Positions 38,646 to 48,003 of a stretch of DNA of 64,000 bases are shown piece after piece. The notes under the pieces are model-generated. The model ran no database searches, was not told where the DNA came from, and was given only the letters and a program-made list of their open reading frames with translations. The stretch comes from Cellulophaga sp. 20_2_10 (GTDB lineage Bacteria; Bacteroidota; Bacteroidia; Flavobacteriales; Flavobacteriaceae). The stretch covers positions 310,001 to 374,000 of the forward strand of contig NZ_JAMCOJ010000004.1 in NCBI RefSeq assembly GCF_023476645.1, read 5' to 3'. Each line of letters starts with the position of its first letter. Within the stretch, counting starts at the first letter, position 1. The position numbers and the translations under genes are program-made.

Positions 38646-40298
38646 TTGTTAGTATCACTTTCTATAAAAAATTACGCTTTAATAGACCATTTAAATGTGT
38701 CTTTTACCAACGGTTTTACTGTTATAACAGGGGAAACCGGAGCTGGTAAATCTATCTTGTTAGGTGGTTTAGCATTGGTCTTAGGTAAGCGTGCAGATCT
38801 GTCGTCCTTACGAGACGAAGAGAAAAAATGTGTTATTGAAGCAGAATTTTCTATTGGAAAATATAACCTTCAGCCATTTTTTAATGAAAACGACGTAGAT
38901 TATGAGGAACGCACCATTATAAGAAGAGAAATTTTACCCAGTGGTAAATCTAGAGCTTTTATTAATGACTCACCCGTTAAGCTTTCAATTTTAGCAGCTT
39001 TAGGAGACAGTTTAATAGATGTGCATTCGCAAAACCAAACATTGCAATTGGGAGATAATGCTTACCAATTTAAGGTAATAGATGGTTTAGCTTCTAATAA
39101 AGATTTATTAGTGAGTTATGCTAAAGATTTACGTTTGTACAAAAAAGAAACAAAGGCCTTAGAAGCCTTATTAGCTGCAAAGCAAGACGGTATAAAAGAG
39201 CACGACTATAATACATTTTTATTAAGTGAATTAGAAAGCGCTCCTTTAAAAGAAGGCATACTTGAAGAGTTAGAAGAGCAGTATGAGCAGTTGAATAATG
39301 TAGAAAACATTATGGAACAGCTATCTAAAGGTCATAATTTAATAGCTGATGAACAAGTAGGTATTTTAAATTTGTTAGCAGAATTAAAACAAGCATCTTC
39401 TAAATTAGCAGGTTATGGTTCTCAGTTTTCTACATTAAATGAACGTGTACAATCTGTTTTTATAGAGGTTGATGATATTTTTGAAGAATTTGAATCTTTA
39501 CAAAATAATACAGAAGCCAATCCTAAAGTTTTAGAAGAGGTAAATACTAAATTGCAATTGTTGTACGATTTGCAAAAGAAGCATGGTGTTTTAGAAATTG
39601 AAGAACTCTTAAGAATTAAAGAAGAGTTGGCTGTAAAAGTAGATGCTACAGAAAATATAGATGCTACAATATTGGCAAAGGAATCAGAAATTAAGGCAAA
39701 AGAGAAGGCTTTAAACACTGTTTGTACTAAAATCTCTAAGCAACGAAAATCTATAATACCAGAATTAAAGAAACAATTAGAATCTATATTGGCATCATTG
39801 GGTATGCCTAGTGCAGAGTTTAAGATAGAGTTACATACAACTCCTACTTTTGTGTATAATGGTAAGGATGAGCTTATTTTTCAATTTTCGGCAAACAAAG
39901 GTTCTGCTTTTGGCGAGTTAAAGAAAGTAGCTTCTGGTGGAGAGTTATCTCGTATTATGTTAGCTATAAAAGCTGTTTTAGCAAAATATGAACATTTACC
40001 AACCTTAATGTTTGATGAAATTGATACAGGAGTATCTGGGGAAATATCAAACAGAATGGGAACTATTATGCAAGAGATGAGTGGCGGTATGCAAATATTT
40101 TCTATTACGCATTTACCGCAAGTGGCTTCTAAAGGGAATCATCACTACAAAGTATATAAAGAAGATAAAAATAACGTAACGCACACACAAATGAAGCAAC
40201 TTACTACAGAAGAAAGAGTAGTGGAGTTAGCAGAAATGTTGGGTGGTAAAGATTTATCAGATTCGGCTATAGCACACGCAAGGCAGTTATTAAATTAG
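38646..40298 (+). CDS. recN: DNA repair protein RecN
   Basis: 550 residues, SMC-like ATPase for double-strand-break repair. Walker A GETGAGKS (29-36), two long coiled-coil arms (about 150-370), signature ASGGELSRIMLAIK and Walker B LMFDEIDTGVSGE. Start is TTG; MLVSLSIKNYALIDHL aligns with the family start and no in-frame ATG exists nearby. Confidence 0.97.
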   Translation: MLVSLSIKNYALIDHLNVSFTNGFTVITGETGAGKSILLGGLALVLGKRADLSSLRDEEKKCVIEAEFSIGKYNLQPFFNENDVDYEERTIIRREILPSGKSRAFINDSPVKLSILAALGDSLIDVHSQNQTLQLGDNAYQFKVIDGLASNKDLLVSYAKDLRLYKKETKALEALLAAKQDGIKEHDYNTFLLSELESAPLKEGILEELEEQYEQLNNVENIMEQLSKGHNLIADEQVGILNLLAELKQASSKLAGYGSQFSTLNERVQSVFIEVDDIFEEFESLQNNTEANPKVLEEVNTKLQLLYDLQKKHGVLEIEELLRIKEELAVKVDATENIDATILAKESEIKAKEKALNTVCTKISKQRKSIIPELKKQLESILASLGMPSAEFKIELHTTPTFVYNGKDELIFQFSANKGSAFGELKKVASGGELSRIMLAIKAVLAKYEHLPTLMFDEIDTGVSGEISNRMGTIMQEMSGGMQIFSITHLPQVASKGNHHYKVYKEDKNNVTHTQMKQLTTEERVVELAEMLGGKDLSDSAIAHARQLLN

Positions 40299-40303
40299 AA
40301 GCA

Positions 40304-40332
40304 TTGCATTCTACTTTTTTTGAATATCTTTA
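40304..40332 (+). promoter_or_regulatory. probable promoter of fabI
   Basis: TTG (40304-40306) followed after 18 bases by TATCTTTA (40325-40332), which matches the -7 consensus at 7 of 8 positions. The fabI ATG lies 31 bases further. Confidence 0.42.
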
Positions 40333-40363
40333 CGCGCACATAAATGACCAAAATAAATAGCAA

Positions 40364-41179
40364 ATGGCATACAATTTATTAAAAGGAAAAAGAGGTATTA
40401 TATTTGGAGCTTTAGATGAGAACTCTATAGCTTGGAAAACTGCAGAAAGAGTACACGCAGAAGGTGGTACTTTTGTGTTAACTAATGCACCAATAGCAAT
40501 GCGTATGGGGCAAATAAATCAGTTAGCAGAAAAAACAGGATCAGAAATTATACCTGCAGATGCAACTAGCGAAGAAGATTTAAATAACTTGGTGGCAAAA
40601 GCTACAGAGATTTTAGGAGGTAAATTAGATTTTGTTTTACACTCTATTGGTATGTCTGTAAACGTAAGAAAAGGTCGTGCTTATACAGATGAGAAGTATG
40701 ATTTTACTGCAAAAGGTTGGGATGTTTCTGCATTGTCTTTTCATAAAGTAATGCAAAGTTTATACAAAGCAGATGCAATGAACCAATGGGGAAGTATTGT
40801 AGCTTTAACATATATGGCTGCACAACGTACGTTCCCAGATTATAACGATATGGCAGACAATAAAGCGTATTTAGAGTCTGTAGCTCGTAGTTTTGGTTAT
40901 TTCTTTGGTAAAGAAAAGCAAGTGCGTGTAAATACTATTTCTCAGTCTCCTACGCCAACAACAGCTGGTCAGGGTGTTAAAGGTTTTGGTGGTTTTATTG
41001 CTTATGCAGACAAAATGTCTCCATTAGGGAATGCAACTGCGCAAGATTGTGCAGATTACACAGTTTCATTGTTTTCAGACTTAACAAAGAAAGTAACAAT
41101 GCAAAACTTATTTCATGATGGTGGTTTCTCTAACACAGGAGTTAGTCAAGAAGTTATAGAGCGTTTTACAGAAGAATAA
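40364..41179 (+). CDS. fabI: enoyl-[acyl-carrier-protein] reductase, FabI type
   Basis: 271 residues, short-chain dehydrogenase fold: KGKRGIIFGALDENSIAWKTA, LHSIGMS, and the catalytic YNDMADNK (Tyr-x6-Lys) preceded by the second Tyr in LTYMAAQR. Reduces trans-2-enoyl-ACP in each round of fatty-acid elongation. Single gene with a terminator at 41197-41225. Confidence 0.96.
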   Translation: MAYNLLKGKRGIIFGALDENSIAWKTAERVHAEGGTFVLTNAPIAMRMGQINQLAEKTGSEIIPADATSEEDLNNLVAKATEILGGKLDFVLHSIGMSVNVRKGRAYTDEKYDFTAKGWDVSALSFHKVMQSLYKADAMNQWGSIVALTYMAAQRTFPDYNDMADNKAYLESVARSFGYFFGKEKQVRVNTISQSPTPTTAGQGVKGFGGFIAYADKMSPLGNATAQDCADYTVSLFSDLTKKVTMQNLFHDGGFSNTGVSQEVIERFTEE

Positions 41180-41196
41180 GAATTATATAATTTAGT

Positions 41197-41225
41197 AAAA
41201 GCCATCCTTTTTAGGGGTGGCTTTT
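41197..41225 (+). terminator. terminator after fabI
   Basis: AAAAGCCATCC (41197-41207) pairs with GGGTGGCTTTT (41214-41224) with one T-G pair. The next gene starts 20 bases later. Confidence 0.78.
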
Positions 41226-41244
41226 ATGTTTACAGTAGTAATAA

Positions 41245-42246
41245 ATGGATTTTTTGTTTTCTTTTATAGTGCCAGTTTACAATAGGCCTAACGAGATTGG
41301 AGAGTTGTTAGAGAGTTTAGAAAAACAGACATATACTAAACCTTATGAGATTGTTATTGTAGAAGATGGTTCTACAATAAGCTCAGAAGAAGAAGTTGCT
41401 CGTTTTTCTACGCTACCAATATCATACTATAAAAAAGAAAACTCAGGTCCAGGAGATTCTAGAAACTACGGTATGCGCAAAGCAAAGGGCAATTATTTTA
41501 TTGTCTTGGATTCTGATTGTATTTTGCCTCCACAATATTTAGCAACTGCAGAAGCATCTTTGCAAGCGGAGTATGTAGATTGTTATGGTGGTCCAGATGC
41601 AGCGCACGAATCTTTTTCTACCGTGCAAAAGGCTATTAATTATGCTATGACGTCTTTTTTGACTACCGGAGGAATACGGGGAGGTAAAAAAGCCGTAGAT
41701 AAGTTTCAGCCCCGTAGTTTTAATATGGGTATTTCTAAAGTAGCTTTTGAAAAAACAGGAGGTTATGGTAATATTCACCCAGGTGAAGATCCTGATTTAA
41801 CTATTAGAATATGGAATAATGGTTTTAAAACAAAATTAATACCTGAAGCTTATGTGTATCATAAACGCAGAATAGACTGGAATAAATTTTACATACAAGT
41901 GAATAAGTTTGGTATGGTGCGTCCTATATTAAATAAATGGCATCCAGAAACAGCTAAAGTTACCTATTGGTTTCCTGCATTATTTTGTTTTGGATTTTTA
42001 GTATCCTTAGTGGCTTATTTTATTGGGTTGCCTTGGTTTTTATTCTGTTATAATCTATATTTTACAATACTTTTTGTAGATTCTCTTATTAAAAATAAAA
42101 GTATAATTATAGCGTTTTTATCTATAGTGGCTGTTGTAATACAATTTGTGGGTTATGGTTATGGCTTTGTAAAGTCTACTTTAGTTTTGAGTTCTAGTAA
42201 AAAGAAAGCTCAAGAGCTATTCCCTAAATTATTTTTTAAATTATAA
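41245..42246 (+). CDS. family 2 glycosyltransferase with C-terminal membrane helices
   Basis: 333 residues. GT2 catalytic domain: FIVPVYNRPNEIGELLESLEKQ, VEDGST, the metal-binding DSDC near residue 91, and GEDPDLTIR. Two or three hydrophobic segments lie at about 240-310. Adds a sugar to an envelope polymer or lipid; donor and acceptor unknown. It starts 65 bases after fabI and is followed 2 bases later by the YbbR gene. Confidence 0.9.
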   Translation: MDFLFSFIVPVYNRPNEIGELLESLEKQTYTKPYEIVIVEDGSTISSEEEVARFSTLPISYYKKENSGPGDSRNYGMRKAKGNYFIVLDSDCILPPQYLATAEASLQAEYVDCYGGPDAAHESFSTVQKAINYAMTSFLTTGGIRGGKKAVDKFQPRSFNMGISKVAFEKTGGYGNIHPGEDPDLTIRIWNNGFKTKLIPEAYVYHKRRIDWNKFYIQVNKFGMVRPILNKWHPETAKVTYWFPALFCFGFLVSLVAYFIGLPWFLFCYNLYFTILFVDSLIKNKSIIIAFLSIVAVVIQFVGYGYGFVKSTLVLSSSKKKAQELFPKLFFKL

Positions 42247-42248
42247 GT

Positions 42249-43208
42249 GTGTTAAAAAAAATAAAAAGCGGATTAAATAAGAGAAAGGTGAAAATATTTT
42301 CACTATTTCTACTGTGCGCAACAACGGCTTGGTTTATTAGTAATTTATCGGAATCTTACACGGCTAATACCTATTTTAATTTAGAGTATGTTAATGTGCC
42401 AGATAGTTTGTTTTTTGCTGATAATTACAAAGAAGAGGTTCAGGTAAAATTAAACGCAGGAGGTTTTCAATTAATGCGTTTAAATGTTTTTAGAAAAAAA
42501 ATACAAGTAGATCTTTCTCAGCTTGAAAATAAAAAAGAAAAATATTTTTTGCGACAATCTGTATTTAGAAGACAAATAGAAGGGCAGTTGCCAAACTCTT
42601 TATCGCTTACAGAGGTCGGTGTGTTAGATACATTGTTTTTGGACTTATATAAGTTACATACTAAAAAGGTACCTGTTGTAGCTAATAGTAAAGTAGAATT
42701 AAAGCAGAATTATGTTATAGAAGGCGGATTAAAAATTACACCAGATACTATTAGAATATCAGGGCCAAGAGCAGAAATAGACTCTATAACCAAGATAGCA
42801 GCAGAAGCTTATGATTTTGAAAATATAGCAGCTAATTTTAAAGCTGAAGTTGCATTGCAATTACCGCAAGAATTAAGTAATACAAAATTTTCAGCTAACA
42901 CAGTTGTGTTGTCTGGTGAAGTATATCGTTTTTCAGAGAAAATACTAACGGTCTCTGTAGATGTTGTTCATCTTCCGGATGGCGTAGAGATAAGAACTTT
43001 TCCTAATAAGATAGCAATTTTATGTAAAGCTAAGGTAGATGTGTTGCGAGAGATAAAGTCGTCAGATTTTAGTGTTGTAGCAGATTTTAATGAATACGTA
43101 GATCAGAATTCGCCAATTCTAAAATTAAAATTGGCAAAGAAACCAGCAGGTGTTTATAGTGTTAAGTTAAAAGAAGATACTGTAGAATTTATTTTAAATA
43201 GACAATGA
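42249..43208 (+). CDS. YbbR-like domain protein
   Basis: 319 residues from a GTG start. A cytoplasmic basic tail and a single membrane helix (about 17-32), then tandem YbbR-like beta domains (for example VPVVANSKVELKQNYVIEGG and ITPDTIRISGPRAEIDSI). In other bacteria YbbR (CdaR) binds diadenylate cyclase; no such cyclase gene is seen nearby, so the role is open. The stop overlaps the coaE start by 4 bases (ATGA). Confidence 0.9.
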   Translation: MLKKIKSGLNKRKVKIFSLFLLCATTAWFISNLSESYTANTYFNLEYVNVPDSLFFADNYKEEVQVKLNAGGFQLMRLNVFRKKIQVDLSQLENKKEKYFLRQSVFRRQIEGQLPNSLSLTEVGVLDTLFLDLYKLHTKKVPVVANSKVELKQNYVIEGGLKITPDTIRISGPRAEIDSITKIAAEAYDFENIAANFKAEVALQLPQELSNTKFSANTVVLSGEVYRFSEKILTVSVDVVHLPDGVEIRTFPNKIAILCKAKVDVLREIKSSDFSVVADFNEYVDQNSPILKLKLAKKPAGVYSVKLKEDTVEFILNRQ

Positions 43209-43792
43209 TAATAGTTGGTTTAACAGGAGGTATTGGTAGTGGTAAAAGTACAGCTGCTAAAATGTTTGAAGAACTGGGTGTGCCTGTGTATAACTCGGAT
43301 TTGGAGGCTAAAAAGCTAATGAATACTTCGGTTAGAGTGCAAAAAGAAATAATAAGCCTTTTAGGTGAAAATGCATATAAAGAAGGTGTTTTAAATAGGG
43401 GGTATATTGCAAAAAAAGTGTTTGCAAGTACTAGTTTGTTGCAAGAGCTAAATGCAATTGTACACCCAGCTGTTAGGTTGCATTTTTTAGAATGGGCTAA
43501 AAAGCAAAAAAGTAACTATGTAATTCAGGAAAGCGCTATAATATTTGAAAATAATAATCAAGATTTTTATGACTACATAATTTTGGTTACAGCTCCAATT
43601 GAGGTTCGTATAGAGCGAATTTTAAAAAGAGATACTACTACAAGAGAAAATATTCTTTCCAGAATTGGGAACCAATGGACCGATGATAAAAAAGAGAAAA
43701 TGTCTGATTTTAAGTTAATAAATGAAGATATTGTAAATTTAAGGTTAAAAACAAGAGAGATTCATCGTATATTAAGGTCTAAATCTGTTTAA
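43205..43792 (+). CDS. coaE: dephospho-CoA kinase
   Basis: 195 residues. P-loop GGIGSGKS (8-15), then VYNSDLEAK and the lid region RILKRDTTTRENILSRIGNQW. Last step of coenzyme A synthesis. Short for the family but complete in motifs. Coupled to the YbbR gene by an ATGA overlap, a linkage common in Bacteroidota. Confidence 0.96.
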   Translation: MIIVGLTGGIGSGKSTAAKMFEELGVPVYNSDLEAKKLMNTSVRVQKEIISLLGENAYKEGVLNRGYIAKKVFASTSLLQELNAIVHPAVRLHFLEWAKKQKSNYVIQESAIIFENNNQDFYDYIILVTAPIEVRIERILKRDTTTRENILSRIGNQWTDDKKEKMSDFKLINEDIVNLRLKTREIHRILRSKSV

Positions 43793-43858
43793 TTACTAAA
43801 GTTTAACGATTAGTGTTAAGGTTAGGTTAAACAGCGCATACTTTATATGTTAAAATCT

Positions 43859-43866
43859 TAATTTTG
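43859..43866 (+). promoter_or_regulatory. -7 promoter box of the histidine kinase operon
   Basis: Perfect TAATTTTG ending 5 bases before the kinase ATG at 43872, predicting a leaderless or nearly leaderless mRNA. Confidence 0.6.
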
Positions 43867-43871
43867 CCCAA

Positions 43872-45455
43872 ATGAACAAGAAGTTATTAATTCTACTTAT
43901 TGTGTTAATGACCTTGTCTTTGCTAGGGGTAATATTTGTTCAAGCATATTGGATAAAGAAATCTATAGAGGATAAGGAAGAACAATTTTACCAAACAGTA
44001 TCTCAGGTTTTAGATAATGTAGCAAGTAAAATAGAAACTAGGGAGATTAGTGATTATGGAGAACGTTTTGTAGCCTTAAAAGATAGTGTTGGCAAGCCAT
44101 CTGAATACCAGATACGAGATATTTTTTATAGACAAGTGGATGAAGATTCTAGAGAAGTTACTATATATAATCACGGTATCTTAAAAGAGAATTATAATAT
44201 TCCGCCTTCGTTCTTTGACAATGATCTTTTAGGTGATAGTACCACAACTATAACTAGTTATACCAGTAAAACTGTAGAAACAGTTTTAAAAGAAAATTTT
44301 GGTATGGATGGTAAAAGTTATAGCTATACACCAATAAAAAAAATAACAAAATTTGGAGATATTTCTAGGTTTGAGAAATTACAATTTGAGGAATTTTTTA
44401 GAGATGTAGCCAATAAATACCCAGTGCATAAAAGGGTTTCTAAAGAAGAAATTAAACTTCTTTTAGAGCAAGAATTTAAAAACAGAAAAATAGATATTGG
44501 TTTTGAGTACGGTATTTACAGCAAAGGTTTACCTACATCAGTAAAATCAAGAAAATTTAAATTTGACCCAGAGACAGTAAATAGAACGGCAATTTTTAGA
44601 GATAGTGAAGGAAAAACAGATTTTTCATTATTGGTTTCTTTTCCAGATAAGAAGGAGTATTTAATTGGTTCTATTTTAGGAATGGCATTAATTACTTTTT
44701 TGTTTACAACAATTATACTTATTACCTATGTTGGTGCTATTTATCAATTGATTAGACAAAAGAAGATTTCTGAAATAAAGACCGACTTTATTAACAACAT
44801 GACGCATGAGTTTAAAACGCCTATTGCTACAATAAATTTAGCAGTAGAAGCAATAAAGAACCCATCGATAATAAGTGATAAAGAAAAAGTAGGTCGCTAT
44901 TTACAGATGATCAAGGATGAGAATAAAAGAATGCATGCTCAAGTAGAAAACGTACTGCGAATATCCAAGTTAGAAAGAAATCAACTAGATATAAGTAAGG
45001 AAAGAGTAGATGTGCACGACATAATTGAGGATGCAGTAACACACGTAGAATTAATTGTTAGTGATCGAGGCGGTTATATAAATACACATTTAAATGCCAA
45101 AAGAACAGATGTATTAGCTAATGAGATGCACTTTACAAATGTTTTGGTAAATGTTATGGATAATGCTATAAAGTATTCTCCAGAAGCGCCTAAGGTAGAT
45201 ATTTACACAGAGAGTACTAAGAATAGTATTATTATAAAAATAAAAGATCAAGGCTCAGGAATGAGTAAGGCTGTTCTTAAAAAAGTTTTTGAGAAGTTTT
45301 ATAGAGAGCACACAGGAAATATACATAATGTAAAGGGCCACGGATTAGGATTGGCCTACGTAAAAAAAATAATAGAAGATCACCAAGGTGAAGTTTATGC
45401 AGAAAGTGAAAAAGGAAAAGGAAGTACTTTCTACATAAAATTACCTATAATTTAA
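43872..45455 (+). CDS. two-component sensor histidine kinase
   Basis: 527 residues. Two membrane helices (about 5-25 and 263-285) frame a periplasmic sensor region. HisKA has the phosphorylated His312 in NNMTHEFKTPIATI; the HATPase domain has the N box NVMDNAIKYS, G1 DQGSGM and G2 GHGLGLAYV. The signal is unknown. It is followed after 5 bases by its response regulator. Similar pairs in Bacteroidota are called RprX/RprY-like. Confidence 0.94.
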   Translation: MNKKLLILLIVLMTLSLLGVIFVQAYWIKKSIEDKEEQFYQTVSQVLDNVASKIETREISDYGERFVALKDSVGKPSEYQIRDIFYRQVDEDSREVTIYNHGILKENYNIPPSFFDNDLLGDSTTTITSYTSKTVETVLKENFGMDGKSYSYTPIKKITKFGDISRFEKLQFEEFFRDVANKYPVHKRVSKEEIKLLLEQEFKNRKIDIGFEYGIYSKGLPTSVKSRKFKFDPETVNRTAIFRDSEGKTDFSLLVSFPDKKEYLIGSILGMALITFLFTTIILITYVGAIYQLIRQKKISEIKTDFINNMTHEFKTPIATINLAVEAIKNPSIISDKEKVGRYLQMIKDENKRMHAQVENVLRISKLERNQLDISKERVDVHDIIEDAVTHVELIVSDRGGYINTHLNAKRTDVLANEMHFTNVLVNVMDNAIKYSPEAPKVDIYTESTKNSIIIKIKDQGSGMSKAVLKKVFEKFYREHTGNIHNVKGHGLGLAYVKKIIEDHQGEVYAESEKGKGSTFYIKLPII

Positions 45456-45460
45456 TAGAT

Positions 45461-46177
45461 ATGGAAACAGTAAATAAGAAAATACTTTTGGTAGAGGATG
45501 ATCCAAATTTTGGAATTGTTCTAAAAGATTATTTAGGAATGAATAATTTTGATGTAGTATTAGCTAAAAATGGAATGGAAGGTTTTGAAAAGTTCAAAAA
45601 GGACATTTATGATGTTTGTATTTTGGATGTAATGATGCCTTACAAAGATGGTTATACGTTGGCAAGAGAGATTAGAGAAAAGAATGAAAATGTGCCAATA
45701 GTTTTTCTTACTGCTAAAACAATGAAAGAAGATGTCCTAAAGGGATACAAAGCAGGAGCAGACGATTATTTAAATAAACCGTTTGATTCTGAGGTTCTTT
45801 TAATGAAGTTAAAGGCGATACTTCAGAGAAAGACATCTAATACAATGGCAGATAGTAAAAAGTTCGAATTTAATATTGGTGATTTTAAATTAAATTCTAA
45901 ACTTAGATTTTTAAAATTTAACGAAGAAGAAGCTGTTAAATTATCTCCTAAAGAAAACGATCTTTTACGTTTGTTAGCTTTACATGAAAACGATTTAATG
46001 CCAAGAGAATTAGCATTAACTAAGATATGGAGAGATGATAATTATTTTACATCTAGAAGTATGGATGTTTACATAGCTAAGCTTAGAAAATATTTAAAGA
46101 AAGATGTGAATGTTGAAATTTTGAACATTCACGGAGAAGGTTTCCGTTTGGTAATTAAGACTGAAGAGGATTCTTAA
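45461..46177 (+). CDS. OmpR-family response regulator
   Basis: 238 residues. Receiver domain (1-120) with phospho-acceptor Asp56 in CILDVMMP, acidic pair EDD (12-14), Thr in LTAK and Lys in NKPF; C-terminal winged helix (about 135-235) with SPKENDLLRLL and RSMDVYIAKLRKYL. Cognate of the kinase just upstream, resembling RprY. Targets unknown. Confidence 0.95.
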   Translation: METVNKKILLVEDDPNFGIVLKDYLGMNNFDVVLAKNGMEGFEKFKKDIYDVCILDVMMPYKDGYTLAREIREKNENVPIVFLTAKTMKEDVLKGYKAGADDYLNKPFDSEVLLMKLKAILQRKTSNTMADSKKFEFNIGDFKLNSKLRFLKFNEEEAVKLSPKENDLLRLLALHENDLMPRELALTKIWRDDNYFTSRSMDVYIAKLRKYLKKDVNVEILNIHGEGFRLVIKTEEDS

Positions 46178-46200
46178 ACTTTATAAGTCAAATAATAAAT

Positions 46201-46230
46201 AAAAAACCATCCGTATAGGATGGTTTTTTT
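46201..46230. terminator. bidirectional Rho-independent terminator
   Basis: AAAAAACCATCC (46201-46212) pairs with GGATGGTTTTTT (46218-46229) around a 5-base loop. It serves the response regulator on + and touches the miaA stop on -. Confidence 0.9.
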
Positions 46231-47140
46231 ATGCTTTTAATTTATTTTCAATTGTTGCAATTATTTCTTTTGTATTGTCATTGTAATTAACCCAGAGTGT
46301 TTCTTTATTTCTTTTAAACCAAGTTAGTTGTCTTTTTGCAAACCTTCTGGTGTTCTTTTTAATTTCTGATAGAGCAAACTCTAGTGTCCAATTGCCATTA
46401 AAAAATTGAAATAACTCTCTGTAGCCAACTGTTTGTAGGGCATTAAGGTTTTTGTGTTCTAATAGTGCTTTAGCTTCTTCTAACAGTCCGTTTTGTATCA
46501 TGATATCTACTCTTGCATTAATTCTGTCGTAAATAATTTCACGATCTGCCATAATGCCAATAGTAATAATAGAAAATGGTCTCTTAGGTTTATCTTGGTT
46601 TAAAAAAGTAGAGTAGGGCTTTCCGGAACCTATGCAAACTTCTAAGGCTCTAATTAACCTATGTGGATTGTCTTTGTCTACCTTGTTATAGTATTCAGGG
46701 TCTAAGATTTCTAATTTCTGTTGTAAAGCAGTAACGCCTTCTTTTTCTAATAATAGGTTTAAATCTAATCTAACACTGGCATCTATATTTGGAAAACTGT
46801 CTAAGCCTTTTACAACAGCATCTACATATAAACCACTACCGCCAACCATAACTACAATATCTTTTTCTGTAAAAAGTTGTTCTAGTTCTTTAAGAGCATC
46901 TTTTTCAAAATCGCCAACAGAATACGACTCTAAAATGCTTTTATGTTGAATAAAATAATGGGGTGCGGCGGCAAGTTCATCTGCATCCGGTACAGCAGTC
47001 CCAATAGCCATTTCTTTATAAAATTGACGAGAATCTGCAGAGATTATTTCTGTATTAAAATGCCGAGCTAATGTAATTGCTAATTTTGTTTTACCAATGG
47101 CAGTTGGGCCAACAACAGATAGTAGAGTTTTTGTATTCAC
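46229..47140 (-). CDS. miaA: tRNA dimethylallyltransferase
   Basis: 303 residues. P-loop GPTAIGKT (11-18), DSRQFYKEM with the catalytic Asp, GGSGLYVDA, and the C-terminal KRQLTWFKR. Adds dimethylallyl to A37 of tRNAs reading UNN codons. Its first base is shared with the stop of the ion channel gene, so the two are in one transcript. Confidence 0.97.
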   Translation of the reverse strand: MNTKTLLSVVGPTAIGKTKLAITLARHFNTEIISADSRQFYKEMAIGTAVPDADELAAAPHYFIQHKSILESYSVGDFEKDALKELEQLFTEKDIVVMVGGSGLYVDAVVKGLDSFPNIDASVRLDLNLLLEKEGVTALQQKLEILDPEYYNKVDKDNPHRLIRALEVCIGSGKPYSTFLNQDKPKRPFSIITIGIMADREIIYDRINARVDIMIQNGLLEEAKALLEHKNLNALQTVGYRELFQFFNGNWTLEFALSEIKKNTRRFAKRQLTWFKRNKETLWVNYNDNTKEIIATIENKLKA

Positions 47141-48000
47141 TATGCTTCTTTTTCAGTTTCATCATCTTTTCCGGTTAAATTATAACCGCATTTTCTACAA
47201 TAGACAGCATCCGATCTTTCAATTTCACAACCACAATTAGGACAAGATCTCCCGTCGTCCATTGTTTTATTGGTATTAAAGTTAGACGCATATTCTGCAG
47301 ATACAATACCTGTGGGTACAGCTATAATACCGTAACCAATAATCATAATTAAGGTAGCTATAAATTGTCCAAGTGGTGTTTGTGGCGAAATATCTCCATA
47401 GCCTACAGTAGTTAATGTAACTATTGTCCAGTATACACTGTGTGGTATGCTATTAAACCCGTGTTGTGGTCCTTCAATTAAATACATTAACGTACCAAGA
47501 AGTACAGAGACTATCAATACAAAAAACACAAAAACAGATATTTTGGTTCTACTGGCTTTTAATGCATTTATAAGTTTGTTAGACTCACCTACAAAACGTA
47601 CTAGCTTTAATATTCTAAATACACGTAACAATCTTAATGCTCTAAAAGCAGTAAAATATTGAGATCCCATAAAAAAGAATGCTAAGTACTTTGGTATTGT
47701 AGATAATAAATCTATGATACCAAAAAAGCTAAAAATGTATTTTTTAGGTCTATTAATACAAACTACGCGTAATATATATTCTATAGAAAATAGAATGGTA
47801 ACTACCCATTCAGATATGTTTAAAAACTCGTGATACTTAGTGTCAAAACGAGGTACACTTTCTAGCATTACAATAATAACACTATATACAATAAGTACTA
47901 GCAATAAAATATCAAACAACTTACCCGCAGGCGTGTGCGTGCCGTAAATTATTTCGTGTATTTTAGCTTTCCAGCCTTTAAGAGGTTTCTCGTTTTTCAA
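47140..48000 (-). CDS. voltage-gated-type potassium/ion channel with C-terminal zinc ribbon
   Basis: 286 residues. Six membrane helices; S4-like positively charged helix (RALRLLRVFRILKLVRFVG, about 122-140), pore helix and selectivity filter TVGYGDISP (about 197-205), and the S6 helix. The C-terminus (about 250-280) has two Cys-x2-Cys pairs (CPNCGC and CRKCGY), a zinc-ribbon tail on the cytoplasmic side. Selectivity for K+ follows from GYG. The zinc tail may aid assembly or sensing (inference). Confidence 0.92.
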   Translation of the reverse strand: MKNEKPLKGWKAKIHEIIYGTHTPAGKLFDILLLVLIVYSVIIVMLESVPRFDTKYHEFLNISEWVVTILFSIEYILRVVCINRPKKYIFSFFGIIDLLSTIPKYLAFFFMGSQYFTAFRALRLLRVFRILKLVRFVGESNKLINALKASRTKISVFVFFVLIVSVLLGTLMYLIEGPQHGFNSIPHSVYWTIVTLTTVGYGDISPQTPLGQFIATLIMIIGYGIIAVPTGIVSAEYASNFNTNKTMDDGRSCPNCGCEIERSDAVYCRKCGYNLTGKDDETEKEA

Positions 48001-48003
48001 TGG

